A stretch of DNA of 64,000 bases. Origin: Thiobacillus sp. GTDB taxonomy: Bacteria; Pseudomonadota; Gammaproteobacteria; Burkholderiales; Thiobacillaceae. This document shows, one piece after another, positions 29,098-39,133 of this stretch. The notes below the pieces were generated by a model. That model was not told where the DNA came from and ran no database searches. It was given only the letters and a program-made list of their open reading frames with translations. The stretch's first letter is position 1; each line of letters starts with the position of its first letter. The position numbers were made by a program, and so were the translations under genes. The stretch spans positions 372,001 to 436,000 of the forward strand of contig NZ_JADMKC010000002.1 in the NCBI RefSeq assembly GCF_018780105.1, read 5' to 3'.

Positions 29098-29168
29098 CGG
29101 GGCAAGAATTTCCGTCGTTAAAACAGGGCGCGCAAGCGCTGATCAATAGATAGTTTGGAGTGTTGAAC

Positions 29169-31283
29169 ATGGCAATCACGATGAATAGCCTCAAGGGTCT
29201 GGCCGGCCGCATGACGGACAAGGTCACGGGGGGGCGCGGTAGCGATCAAACCACCCTGATCATGCAGACGGTTCGCAAGCTGGCGGACAAGGAATCCGGC
29301 AGCGTCCCCCTGATTGGTCATCTGCCTGTCGAGAAACAATATCTCTACACCGGCGGCACCCTGATTCTCTCGCTGTTGCTGGCGGCCGGCTTCACCATTT
29401 ACAGCACGGTGCAGCTCGACAACCGCGCGGGCTACGAGACGCGCACCGGTACGCTGAAAGTGCTGTCGCAGCGTCTGCCGCTGACCGCACAGCAATCCGT
29501 GCTGGGTAACGTGGGCGCATTCAAGAAGCTGAGCGAAGGCAAGGCCGAGTTCGAAACGACCCTGACCGGTTTGACTGAAGGGGATGACGATGTGCCTGCA
29601 TCCGGCGGCGCAGCACTCGATACCGTCGGGAAAATCACTGCGCAGTGGACGAAATTCAGCCCGCAGGTTTCGCAGATCCTGTCGCAGCAGAAAAACCTGG
29701 TCGCGGTGAGCCAGAACGTTAAAAAAATTAACGCCTTGTCGCTCGATCTGCAGGAAGTGGCCGAGCAGTTGGTGGTCCAGTTGCTCGACTCGGGCGCCAG
29801 TGCGCGCGAAGTGTCGCGTGCCAACGAACTGGTGATGCTGAGCCAGCGCCTGCCGAAAAACGCAAACTTGCTGCTGTCAGCCGACCTGATCGACCCGGAG
29901 GTGGTGCTGCAGCTGGAAAAGGACACCACGCTGTTCCGCGACAACGTACAAGGCCTGATGGAAGGCGCGTTCGGCCAGAACGAAAGCAACATGAAGTCGA
30001 TGGAAGACCTCGGCACCAACATGGGCGACATGGTGGAAGCGGTGGGTTCGGTGTTGAGCAATACGCCCCCTCTGCTGCAGGCCAAACTGGCGGCGAACAA
30101 CCTGTTTGTCGGCAGCGATGCGCTGCTGAAGGATACCGAGCAGCTGTCACAGGATTACCGTTCCGTCGGCGGCACCGGCTATCTGCTGGCAGGCGTGTTC
30201 GGCTTGCTGGCAATTGCCTCGCTGGTGTTGCTGGGACTGGTCAACATCAGCGAAACCAAATCGCGCGCCAAGAAGAGCGAAGAGGAAAACGCCCGCAACC
30301 AGGAGGCGATTTTGCGTCTGATGGACGAACTGGGCGAACTGGCAGAAGGCAACCTGACGATCAACGCCAGCGTGACCGAGGACATCACCGGTGCGGTGGC
30401 CGACTCGATCAACTACACGGTGGAAGAGTTGCGCAGCCTGGTGCGCGGGATCAACACCGCGACGGTGCAGATGGACCAGGCCGCCGAGCAGGCCGGCATG
30501 GTGTCGGAATCGCTGCAAGAGGCATCGCAGCGTCAGGTGAACGAAATTGAAACGACCTCGACCGCGGTTGTGCGGCTTGCGCAGTCGGTGCAGCAGGTGT
30601 CGGGCAACGCGGCCGAGTCCGCCCGCGTGGCAGAACAATCCATGGCGGCGGCCGAAAAAGGCCAGCAGGCGGTGGCGAATGCAATCAGCAGCATGAATGG
30701 CCTGCGCGAGCAGATTCAGGAAACTTCGAAGCGGATCAAACGTCTCGGCGAATCGTCGCAGGAGATTGGCGAGATCGTCGAACTTATTTCCGACATTACC
30801 GAGCAGACCAACGTGCTGGCGCTCAACGCGGCCATTCAGGCGGCGTCTGCGGGTGAGGCCGGACGCGGCTTCTCGGTGGTTGCGGAAGAGGTGCAGCGAC
30901 TGGCGGAACGTTCCGCCGACGCGACCAAGCAGATTGCGGCGATCGTGAAGACCATTCAATCCGACACCCACGACACGGTGGCGGCAATGGAAGTCTCTAC
31001 CCAGGGCGTGGTCGAGGGCGCCAAGCTGTCCGACGCCGCCGGCCAGACGCTGGCCGAGATCGGCGACGTGTCGAAGAAACTGGCCGGCCTGATCGCCGAC
31101 ATTTCCTCGGCGACGCAGAACCAGGCTGAGTCGACTGCGCTGGTGGCTGAAACCATGCAGGACATCAAGACGATTTCGTTGCAGACCAGTAGCGGCACGC
31201 AACAGACAGCGGACTCGATTGGCGGCATGAAGCAGCTGGCGCACGACCTCAAGAACTCGGTGGCAGGCTTCAAGCTGGCCTGA
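29169..31283 (+). CDS. pilJ: Methyl-accepting chemotaxis protein PilJ
   Basis: A 704-residue inner-membrane receptor of the twitching system. It has a short cytoplasmic N-terminus, a first helix [20 protein letters not shown] near residue 60, and a periplasmic PilJ-type sensing region with two repeated helical segments ([13 protein letters not shown] and [14 protein letters not shown]). A second helix ([19 protein letters not shown] near 340) and a HAMP-like linker follow. The signalling tip [20 protein letters not shown] is intact. The ATG at 29169 has GGAG eight bases upstream. Confidence 0.94.
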   Translation: MAITMNSLKGLAGRMTDKVTGGRGSDQTTLIMQTVRKLADKESGSVPLIGHLPVEKQYLYTGGTLILSLLLAAGFTIYSTVQLDNRAGYETRTGTLKVLSQRLPLTAQQSVLGNVGAFKKLSEGKAEFETTLTGLTEGDDDVPASGGAALDTVGKITAQWTKFSPQVSQILSQQKNLVAVSQNVKKINALSLDLQEVAEQLVVQLLDSGASAREVSRANELVMLSQRLPKNANLLLSADLIDPEVVLQLEKDTTLFRDNVQGLMEGAFGQNESNMKSMEDLGTNMGDMVEAVGSVLSNTPPLLQAKLAANNLFVGSDALLKDTEQLSQDYRSVGGTGYLLAGVFGLLAIASLVLLGLVNISETKSRAKKSEEENARNQEAILRLMDELGELAEGNLTINASVTEDITGAVADSINYTVEELRSLVRGINTATVQMDQAAEQAGMVSESLQEASQRQVNEIETTSTAVVRLAQSVQQVSGNAAESARVAEQSMAAAEKGQQAVANAISSMNGLREQIQETSKRIKRLGESSQEIGEIVELISDITEQTNVLALNAAIQAASAGEAGRGFSVVAEEVQRLAERSADATKQIAAIVKTIQSDTHDTVAAMEVSTQGVVEGAKLSDAAGQTLAEIGDVSKKLAGLIADISSATQNQAESTALVAETMQDIKTISLQTSSGTQQTADSIGGMKQLAHDLKNSVAGFKLA

Positions 31284-31316
31284 GCGATTGTCGCGCCGAA
31301 TGCATCAACCCATTCC

Positions 31317-31341
31317 GCAACCGATTGCAGCAACCGATTGC
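31317..31341 (+). repeat. Two direct copies of GCAACCGATTGC
   Basis: Identical 12-base copies at 31317-31328 and 31330-31341 in the pilJ-chpA spacer. Each copy is partly self-complementary (GCAA...TTGC). Role unknown. Confidence 0.6.
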
Positions 31342-31373
31342 CGCAGCTGAATTAACGTCAGGAATTACACATC

Positions 31374-34300
31374 ATGAGCGCCTTACTCGACTACGACACC
31401 GGCCCCCTCAATTGGGTCCGCGGGGATATCGACGCCGCCTTGCAAGCCGCGCTGGGGCGGGTGCAGGCTTACAGCAGCGATGACGAGCTTACCAACGCAC
31501 TGCGGCTGGCGCGCGACGATGCGCACCAGGTCGTCGGCGCCTTGCGCATGGTCGGCCTGGAGGGTGCGGCAACGCTGGCGGGCGCGATCGAATCCTGCCT
31601 GCTCGATATCAATGAAAACCGTCTGCCGGCCAGTGACGAAACGCTGCGCGCCTTGCGCAATGCGCTCGAAGGCCTGCAGCGCTGGATCAAGGATTTGTGC
31701 GACGGCCGCGGCAGCGGCGAGCTGGCGTTGTTCCCCTTGTACAAGCGCCTGCGCGAGCTGCAGGGCGCCGAGCGGATTTTCGAAGGCGAACTGTTTTTCC
31801 CCGATCTACAGGTGCGCAGCGGGCGCAAGGCGGGCGATAACGGTTTGTCGCAGGACGCGCTGGCGACGGAAGTCAAAACCGCTCGCGGCCTGTTCCAGCG
31901 CGGCTTGCTGGCTTTTTTGCGCAATGTTGAAGCCGAACAGGGTCTGCAGCGGATGCGCGATGCGCTGGCTGCGATCGAGCGCGTCGCGCCGTCGCAGGCT
32001 TCGCAAACCTTCTGGTGGGCGTGCGTGGGGTTTGTCGACAGCCTGATTGCACACGGGGTCGAGGCCGATTTCCACGTCAAGCAGCTGCTGGCGCGGGTCG
32101 ATCTGCAGATGCGCCGCCTGATCGAAGGTTCGCCCCAGGTCGCGGAACGGCTGCTGCGCGATGCGCTGTTCTTCGTGGCCAAGAGCCAGACGCTGGATGG
32201 CCGTGCAGCCGAAGTCCGCGAATCGCTTGGCCTGGACCGCTATCTGCCGGGCCGCGGCTTGCTGGATCCCGAGGCGCTGGCGCGCATGCGCCCGCTACTG
32301 GAGGCCATGCAGGCCGGCCTGAAGGCCGCCCGTGATAACTGGCACGCTTACGTGGAAGGCCAGGCCGAACAGCTGGCGCAGTTCCAGAGCCAGTTGACGC
32401 GCATGCAGCCGCAGGCGCAAGCCTTTGAAAACAGTGGCCTGCCGGCATTGCTGAACGAACTGGCCGCCGTCGCGGACGCCGCGGGTCAGCGCGATGGCGA
32501 GGTGCGCGAGCAGATGAATCTGGAAGTGGCTTCCACTTTGCTGTTCATCCAGAACGCGATCGAACACGAAGACGTATTGCATGCCGATTTTGCCGAGCGC
32601 GCAGCCGGCCAGCAGGCACGCTTGAACGCCCTGCTCGAAGGCCGCGAAATGCCGGCTGCGGTAATGGTCGATGCGAACCAGCGCGAAGCCGAGCGGGACA
32701 TGCTGGTGCAGATGGCGCAAGAGGTCAGCCTCAACCTGAGAAAGATGGAAGAGGCGCTGGATGCGTTCTTCCGCGACGACGAAGCGCGCACCGGACTGGC
32801 CGAATTGCCGGTATTGTCGCAGCAGGCGCAGGGTGCGCTGACCATGCTGGAGCTGCCGGATGCGGCAGGCCTGCTGGCGGCCGCCACGGCGACCATGCAG
32901 CCATTTGCCAGCGAAGGCTTTCCCGATGCCGAAACCCGGCAGCGCCTGGCCGACGCATTCTCCAGCCTGGGCATTTATGTCGAGTCCTATTGCGCCGGGC
33001 GTGTCGACGCAGCGAATATCCTGCGTCCCGTGCTGATCGATTTCGGCTTGCTCGACCCAGATGCAGCGCTTGAAAACGGGCTGGGCGACACAGTCGAATC
33101 CGGTTTGCCGGCGCGCAAGGCAGAAGTCCAGGCGGACTATCTGGAATGGCGCGATCAGCCCGACGCCGATACAAAAAAAAAATTCCTTGATGGTTTGACC
33201 GAGCTCAGCTGTGACGCCGACCTGATTGACGACACGACGCTGAAAAACCAGACCCGCGGCGCGCTCGACGCCAGCCGCGAGGCAACCGAACCTCCGCAGG
33301 AACTCGATGCGGCGATCGAGGCCATGACCGGCCTGGCATTGCCCGCGCGTGCTGTTGCACAGGCCGATACGGCCATGACGCTGGATTGGGCGGAAGCCAC
33401 GCCCGAGTCCCTTGATTTCGACAGCGTGCCTGTTGCCGACGGCGAAGCGCAAGCCATCGAGGTGTCCGGATTCTCCTTGCTGGATGAGACGGCCCCTGTC
33501 CTGGCTGAGGCCCGCGATCATGCATACCCCGAGTCCCCCGCAGCTGAATCCGAACTGGCGGAAGTGGCCGTGGCAGCAGCAGACGACGCGCTGCTGACCA
33601 GCATGCCGGAAGACGCTGAACCCGAGCTGGTGGAAATCTTCCTCGAAGAAGCCAACGAGGTGTTGGCAACCATGGGCGATGCCTGCGAGCAATGCAAATC
33701 CAGGCCGGACGATCTGGAATCCCTCACCGTGATCCGCCGCGGATTCCATACCCTGAAGGGCAGCGGCCGCATGGTCAGCCTGAACGAACTGGGCGAAACC
33801 GGCTGGCGCTTCGAACAACTGATGAACGGCTGGCTGGCCGAGAAAAAACCGGCCAACAGCGATTTACTGCGCCTGCTCGAGCGCGCGCGCGGCGTATTCC
33901 AGGACTGGGTCAATGCGCTGCAGGCGAACCAGGTGATTGCCCTGCCAGTGCCGGCCTTGCTGGCGGCGCTTGAGCGGGTGGCGCGCGGCGATGCGCTGGA
34001 TGCAGCCCCGGCGATGGCCGCCGAAGCCGTTCCTGCACAGGACAATCTGGAAACGGAAAGCGTGGCGGAAGCTGCGGCAGAAGCCAGCGAAACCGTTGCC
34101 GAATCTGGGCCCGTCGTCGAACGGGCGGCCGATATCGAAACGGACTGGATGGAACCCTCCGTTTCCGCAGATGAACCCGCCGTTGAATATGACGCCGCAC
34201 CCATGATCGATTTCGTGGCGCAGTCGATTGAAGCGGCTGGCATCGAAATGCCGGTCGAAGCCGTATCGCAGCCGCCGGTCGAGCATGCGCCCGAGTTCGT

Positions 34301-37300
34301 GGCCATCGTTGAAGTGGCCGCTCCGGTTGAAACTGAAGCGGTCGTCGAGGCGACTGTTCCCGCACCGCTACTTGATGTCGGCGCAATCATTGAATACGCC
34401 GTGGCGCCCGTTGCGGTGGAAGTCGAGGGGGCCGAGCCCGAGCCGCAGGAAGCGGTGGCCGAATTGCCGCCAGACGAAATCTGCATCGGCACGGTCTGCA
34501 TTTCCAGCGGCCTGCACGAAGTCTTCATGACCGAATCGCGGCAGCGTCTGGAAATGCTGCAGAGCGAAGTGGAGCGTCACGCCGACATGGCCAACAGCGC
34601 CGTCAGCGAACAGGCGCGGCGCGCAATCCACACCCTGGGCGGCATCGCCGGTACCGCCGGCATCACCCCGCTGGCCGAACTGTCGCATGCGCTAGAGCTG
34701 TACTGGAATCGTTTTGCGCATACGCCTTTGCCGGTCGCGCACCTGCCGCTGGTGCAGGACACGGTTGCCCGCCTGCATGACATGTTTGCCACTGTCGAGC
34801 GCTTGCAATTACCCGAATCCGCAGGCGATCTGATCGCCGTGCTGGGTGAACTGGAAGACGAACAGGCGATGCCGGAAGCGGTGGCATTCGAGCCGTCCGT
34901 GATCGAGCCCGCAGAAGAAGCCACCGCGGCGTATACGGAAATTCCGGTCGAAACGGCGCCCGAAGCAATGGCGGTGCAGGCCGCGCCAGAAGAAACGGGA
35001 CATGGCGAGGTCGTCGCTGGCGTGCTTGACGTGAGCGCTCTGATTCCCGACCTCAAGCTGGCTGCGCCCGCGCCTGTATTCGAGCGACGCGAAGTCACTG
35101 ACGAACTGGACGAACAGCTGCTGCCGATCTTCCTGGAGGAAGCCGACACGCTGGTGCCTGAGGCCAGTTCGCAACTGCGCGCCTGGCACGCTGCGCCCGG
35201 CGATGCCTCGGCGCGCAATGCCTTGCAGCGCACCTTGCATACCATCAAGGGCAGCGCGCGCATGGTCGGCGCGATGCGACTGGGTGAACTGACGCACGTG
35301 ATGGAATCGCGCGTGATTGCCGTGATGGAAGGCCATCTGAGCGCAAACACGGAAGTATTTGAAACGCTTGAGGCTCAGGTTGACCGTCTGGCGGAGGCCG
35401 TCGAACGTCTGAAGCGTGGCGAGCTGACGGCGCTGAACGAAGAAGAAGTGGCTGAGCCGCTGGCTGCACCCATCGAGCCGGTGCTTGCGCCGGCCGAAGG
35501 CGCGCCCGTCGCGGCCAGTGCCGTGCACGCCGACCCGCTGGCGATTGCGCAGCCGGTCACCCGCGACAGCAATGCGCTGACCCTGCGTGTGCGCGCCGAC
35601 TGGATCGACCGGCTGGTGAATCAGGCCGGCGAAGTGGCGATCGCACGTTCACGGATCGAAAGCGAAGTGTTCGCCTTCAAGCGTCACGTCGGCGAACTGT
35701 CCGATGCGCTGCTGCGCCTGCGCGGCCACATTCGCGAAGTCGAAATCCAGGCCGAGTCGCAGATGCAGGCGACCTTCCATACCCAGGGCGAAGCCGAAGG
35801 CTTCGACCCGCTGGAATTCGACCGCTTCACCCGTTTCCAGGAAGTCACGCGCTTCCTCGCGGAAAGCGTGAACGACATTTCCACCGTGCAGCACATTCTG
35901 CTCGCCCGCCTGGGCGAAGCGGATGCTGCGCTGATCCAGCAAACCCGTCTCAATCGCGAACTGCAGCAGGACCTGCTGCGGGTGCGGATGGTGCCCCTGT
36001 ATTCGGTGGCCGAGCGGCTGTACCGCACGGTGCGGCAGACCGCACGCGACGTCGACAAGCGCGCCCAGCTCGACATTCAGGGCGGCGAACTGGAAATCGA
36101 CCGTTCAGTGCTGGAGAAAGTCACGGCACCACTGGAGCACCTGCTGCGCAACGCATTGGCACACGGCATCGAAACGCCGGAAGTCCGGCGCGCAGCGGGC
36201 AAGGCCGAATTCGGCGAGATCGTGCTGACCGCGCGCCAGACCGGCAATGAAATGCTGATCACCGTCAAGGACGATGGCGGCGGTCTCAACTATGCGCGCA
36301 TCCGTGAAAAGGCCGAGGCCAACGGCCTGCTGCTGCCCGGCGTCGAACCGACCGAAACCCTGCTGGCGCAAATGATCTTTGCTGCAGGCTTCTCCACGGC
36401 CGAAAACGTGACCCAGGTGGCCGGGCGCGGCGTCGGCATGGACGTGGTCAAGAGCGAAATCTCAGCACTCGGCGGTCGCATCGACATCAGTTCGGAAGCC
36501 GGCGTCGGTACCAGTTTCCATATCTTCCTGCCGCTGACACTGGCGATGACGCAGGCCGTGATGATTCAGGCCGCCAAGCGCGACTTTGCCCTGCCCGCAC
36601 CGCTGGTGCGCCAGGTGCTGGAGCTCAAGCCGCACGAGCTGGAAGAAGCGATGGCGGCGGGCGAAATCAACTGGCGCGGCGGCAAGTACCCGCTGTCGTA
36701 TCTGCCGCACCTGCTGGGCGAAACCGATGCCGTGCACGAAGTGCTGCGCTACAACCCGGTGGTGCTGTTGGCCAGCGGCTCCAGCCAGGCGGCCGTGCTG
36801 GTCGACACCATCGAGGGCACGCGCGAAATCGTGGTCAAGAACATCGGCCCGCAAATGGCGCGGATCACCGGCGTGGCCGGCGCAACCGTGCGCGGCGATG
36901 GGCGCGTGGTGCTGATCCTCAACCCGGTACCGCTCGCCCTGCGCTGGGCCAGCATGCCGCGCAGCGCCGCCGAGCGCGCCGCGCCGGTTGCCCCGGTCGA
37001 GACCCGCGTGGAAGCGCAACCGCCGATGGTGCTGGTGGTCGACGACTCGCTCACCGTGCGGAAAATCACCACGCGTCTGTTGACGCGCGAAGGCTTCCGC
37101 GTCGACAGCGCCAAGGACGGCGTCGACGCGCTGGAAAAAATGCGCGATCTGATTCCCGACATCGTGCTGCTCGACGTCGAAATGCCGCGCATGGACGGCT
37201 TCGAGCTGGCGCGCGTGATGCGGGCTGACGAACGCATGAAGTCGGTGCCGATCATCATGATCACCTCGCGTACTGCCGACAAGCACCGCAATCTTGCGAT

Positions 37301-37403
37301 GGAAATCGGGGTGAACGTCTACCTCGGTAAACCGTATCAGGAGCACCTGCTGCTCGAACATATCGCCGAGCAGCTGGGACAAGAAGTCGCCCAGCCGGCA
37401 TAA
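31374..37403 (+). CDS. chpA: Multidomain chemosensory histidine kinase ChpA (CheA/PilL)
   Basis: A 2009-residue hybrid kinase of the twitching chemosensory system. An N-terminal Hpt/FimL-like region carries H51 in AHQVVGALRMV. Three further Hpt-type motifs are HTLKGSGRMV (H792), HTLGGIAGTA (H1086, lysine replaced) and HTIKGSARMV (H1289), joined by long acidic alanine/glutamate linkers. Then come a dimerisation segment, a CheA ATPase (HLLRNALAHGIETPE near 1590, DDGGGLNYARI, GRGVGMDVV), a CheW domain, and a C-terminal receiver with D1934 in LLDVEMPRMDG. It is the last gene of the pil operon. No pilK/chpB-type receptor methylation genes follow. Confidence 0.95.
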   Translation: MSALLDYDTGPLNWVRGDIDAALQAALGRVQAYSSDDELTNALRLARDDAHQVVGALRMVGLEGAATLAGAIESCLLDINENRLPASDETLRALRNALEGLQRWIKDLCDGRGSGELALFPLYKRLRELQGAERIFEGELFFPDLQVRSGRKAGDNGLSQDALATEVKTARGLFQRGLLAFLRNVEAEQGLQRMRDALAAIERVAPSQASQTFWWACVGFVDSLIAHGVEADFHVKQLLARVDLQMRRLIEGSPQVAERLLRDALFFVAKSQTLDGRAAEVRESLGLDRYLPGRGLLDPEALARMRPLLEAMQAGLKAARDNWHAYVEGQAEQLAQFQSQLTRMQPQAQAFENSGLPALLNELAAVADAAGQRDGEVREQMNLEVASTLLFIQNAIEHEDVLHADFAERAAGQQARLNALLEGREMPAAVMVDANQREAERDMLVQMAQEVSLNLRKMEEALDAFFRDDEARTGLAELPVLSQQAQGALTMLELPDAAGLLAAATATMQPFASEGFPDAETRQRLADAFSSLGIYVESYCAGRVDAANILRPVLIDFGLLDPDAALENGLGDTVESGLPARKAEVQADYLEWRDQPDADTKKKFLDGLTELSCDADLIDDTTLKNQTRGALDASREATEPPQELDAAIEAMTGLALPARAVAQADTAMTLDWAEATPESLDFDSVPVADGEAQAIEVSGFSLLDETAPVLAEARDHAYPESPAAESELAEVAVAAADDALLTSMPEDAEPELVEIFLEEANEVLATMGDACEQCKSRPDDLESLTVIRRGFHTLKGSGRMVSLNELGETGWRFEQLMNGWLAEKKPANSDLLRLLERARGVFQDWVNALQANQVIALPVPALLAALERVARGDALDAAPAMAAEAVPAQDNLETESVAEAAAEASETVAESGPVVERAADIETDWMEPSVSADEPAVEYDAAPMIDFVAQSIEAAGIEMPVEAVSQPPVEHAPEFVAIVEVAAPVETEAVVEATVPAPLLDVGAIIEYAVAPVAVEVEGAEPEPQEAVAELPPDEICIGTVCISSGLHEVFMTESRQRLEMLQSEVERHADMANSAVSEQARRAIHTLGGIAGTAGITPLAELSHALELYWNRFAHTPLPVAHLPLVQDTVARLHDMFATVERLQLPESAGDLIAVLGELEDEQAMPEAVAFEPSVIEPAEEATAAYTEIPVETAPEAMAVQAAPEETGHGEVVAGVLDVSALIPDLKLAAPAPVFERREVTDELDEQLLPIFLEEADTLVPEASSQLRAWHAAPGDASARNALQRTLHTIKGSARMVGAMRLGELTHVMESRVIAVMEGHLSANTEVFETLEAQVDRLAEAVERLKRGELTALNEEEVAEPLAAPIEPVLAPAEGAPVAASAVHADPLAIAQPVTRDSNALTLRVRADWIDRLVNQAGEVAIARSRIESEVFAFKRHVGELSDALLRLRGHIREVEIQAESQMQATFHTQGEAEGFDPLEFDRFTRFQEVTRFLAESVNDISTVQHILLARLGEADAALIQQTRLNRELQQDLLRVRMVPLYSVAERLYRTVRQTARDVDKRAQLDIQGGELEIDRSVLEKVTAPLEHLLRNALAHGIETPEVRRAAGKAEFGEIVLTARQTGNEMLITVKDDGGGLNYARIREKAEANGLLLPGVEPTETLLAQMIFAAGFSTAENVTQVAGRGVGMDVVKSEISALGGRIDISSEAGVGTSFHIFLPLTLAMTQAVMIQAAKRDFALPAPLVRQVLELKPHELEEAMAAGEINWRGGKYPLSYLPHLLGETDAVHEVLRYNPVVLLASGSSQAAVLVDTIEGTREIVVKNIGPQMARITGVAGATVRGDGRVVLILNPVPLALRWASMPRSAAERAAPVAPVETRVEAQPPMVLVVDDSLTVRKITTRLLTREGFRVDSAKDGVDALEKMRDLIPDIVLLDVEMPRMDGFELARVMRADERMKSVPIIMITSRTADKHRNLAMEIGVNVYLGKPYQEHLLLEHIAEQLGQEVAQPA

Positions 37404-37423
37404 GCAAACCGGCACACAGCAAT

Positions 37424-37453
37424 AAAAAACGGGCATTCGATGCCCGTTTTTTA
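37424..37453 (+). terminator. Terminator after chpA
   Basis: The stem ACGGGCA / TGCCCGT with an A6 run before and a T6 run after, 20 bases downstream of chpA. It can also serve the convergent methyltransferase gene. Confidence 0.93.
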
Positions 37454-37491
37454 TTGGCCAGGGTGGAGACAGACCCCGGCGTGTTCCCGGT

Positions 37492-39009
37492 TCATCCGGC
37501 CATGCATACGCCTTGCCGCACCAGCTGCCAGAGCAGGAAATCGACACGCTGTGCCCGCTGCTCGGGCGGCAGCGTGATGCCGGCTTCAGTCAGATATGTC
37601 CCCATCTCCATGACCAGCGCGGCCTGGTCGCGACTGCCATCCATCCGCTGCAGCAGTTCGCGTGCGGGTGCATCCAGATCGATGGCCACGTGCCGTGTTC
37701 CGCTGACCACCCAGCCGGGCGTGGCCGCCTGCAGGCGGGCCAGTGCATGGGCGTGCGGGTGGCTGCCGGGTTCATCGGCGAGCTCCGGTGCGGCTTGTGC
37801 TGGCAGGGTCGGCATTACGCAGTGCATCAAGACCAGGCTGAACCAGGCCTGCCTGAAGCGCGCTGCATCGCCTTCGCCCGCCACACCGAACCCATCGCGT
37901 ACCGCATGGAGCGCCGCGATCAGGTCGGAATAGCACAACGCGCGCGGGTAGGCGGATGACAGCGCGATCAAGGCAGCTTTGGCCAGCGCATTCTCGACGA
38001 GGAATTTATTGCCGGCCGGGTTGACGAAATCTTGCGCGCTATCGTGTTCCAGATCGAGTTGTTCGTCGCTGGCAAGGTCGGCGTAAAAAGCCAGTTCGTC
38101 CAGTGCGTCGGCTTTGGGCGGCTGGGCGCAGGGCGCGTCGGCGCGGGCGATGAGCGCGCGACGAAAGCGGGTGGCGAACGTGTCGTCCAGTGCGCGCTCC
38201 GCGTCGAGCCAGCGTCCGGCCATGCTTTCGGGAATCAGCCCCCAGGCGTCCTCCAGCTCGACCACAGCGCTGCGCGGCCCGGCTTCGCCGATATACCGCA
38301 GGCCGTGCGCGTCGAGTTGCGCGGCGAATTCGCCAAACGGCATCGGCGCATTGCAGTCGGCCAGATATTCGTGAAACAGGTAGGACGGCGCGGCGGTTTT
38401 GAGATAGGCGATTTCATTGAGCAGAACGGGATCGTCCCACTCACGCGACAGTTGATCCAGCACAGCGCGGGCGGCGGCATAGCGTTGCGGCGCCGGCGTC
38501 ACGCCAGCGGTGCGCGCCAGCAAGGCTGCGCGCAGGGGCAGCAAGGCCGCCCAGCCTACGGCCACGTTGAAGCTGACGTAAGCCACGCCTTGAGGCGACA
38601 AATGGCGGCGGCAGATATCGAGCAGCGCCTGCTGCACCGCGGGCGGTACCCAGGAAAATACGCCGTGAGCGATGATGTAATCGAATGCGCCGAGATCGTC
38701 CGGCAGTGCGGCCAGATCGCCATGCACGATGCGCACATTGGGCAGGCCCAGGCGCTGGATGAACGCGGCGCCGGCTTCTGCCTGCACCCGCGACAGTTCC
38801 ACGCCCACGCAGTCGGATTCGGGCCAGCGCCAGGCCAGCGGGATCAGGTTGCCGCCCTGCGCGCAGCCCAATTCCAGGATGCGCGCGCGGCGCGGGTCGG
38901 GGCTATCGAAGCCGTGCAGCTTCGCCACCGCCGCCAGAAAGTCTGGCTGGGTTTCTGGCAGCGGCAGGCTGTCGTAGGGGAGTTCGTCGTAACTGGCGAG
39001 CGTATCCAT
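37492..39009 (-). CDS. SAM-dependent methyltransferase with methyltransferase regulatory domain
   Basis: A 505-residue cytosolic protein. The N-terminal class I methyltransferase has the SAM loop ARILELGCAQGGNLIPLAW, then DCVGVELSRVQAEAG and DYIIAHGVFSWVP. The long C-terminal part (about residues 220-500), with VENALAKAALIALSSAYPRA and LLQRMDGSRDQAALV, fits the methyltransferase regulatory domain seen in this family. The substrate is unknown. It is separated from rhlE by a large inverted repeat, so it may not be co-transcribed. Confidence 0.85.
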   Translation of the reverse strand: MDTLASYDELPYDSLPLPETQPDFLAAVAKLHGFDSPDPRRARILELGCAQGGNLIPLAWRWPESDCVGVELSRVQAEAGAAFIQRLGLPNVRIVHGDLAALPDDLGAFDYIIAHGVFSWVPPAVQQALLDICRRHLSPQGVAYVSFNVAVGWAALLPLRAALLARTAGVTPAPQRYAAARAVLDQLSREWDDPVLLNEIAYLKTAAPSYLFHEYLADCNAPMPFGEFAAQLDAHGLRYIGEAGPRSAVVELEDAWGLIPESMAGRWLDAERALDDTFATRFRRALIARADAPCAQPPKADALDELAFYADLASDEQLDLEHDSAQDFVNPAGNKFLVENALAKAALIALSSAYPRALCYSDLIAALHAVRDGFGVAGEGDAARFRQAWFSLVLMHCVMPTLPAQAAPELADEPGSHPHAHALARLQAATPGWVVSGTRHVAIDLDAPARELLQRMDGSRDQAALVMEMGTYLTEAGITLPPEQRAQRVDFLLWQLVRQGVCMAG

Positions 39010-39021
39010 GGGGCTGATTTC

Positions 39022-39130
39022 GGGGGTCAGGATTCAGGGAATGAGCGGCTTGGCCGCGTTTCATGAATTCTGGAACGCGGCCAAGCCGCACAAAGCTCCC
39101 TGAATCCTAGCCCCTGAATCCTGACCCCTG
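39022..39130. repeat. Large nested inverted repeat with heptamer arms (rhlE-methyltransferase spacer)
   Basis: An inner 16-bp perfect stem, GCGGCTTGGCCGCGTT (39045-39060) with its complement at 39074-39089, closes a 13-base loop. It is bracketed by outer arms: GGGGTCAGGATTCAGGG on the left and period-7 units CCTGAAT, CCTAGCC, CCTGAAT, CCTGACC on the right (39099-39126). The outer arm sequence matches the element at 1553-1635. No T-tract follows, so simple termination is not obvious. Confidence 0.85.
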
Positions 39131-39133
39131 CAA

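Noticed and set aside
37454..37480. GGGTGGAGACAGACCCCGG as a member of the heptamer-repeat family
   Set aside because: It forms a short palindrome near the chpA terminator, but no 7-bp periodicity or facing arms are visible.
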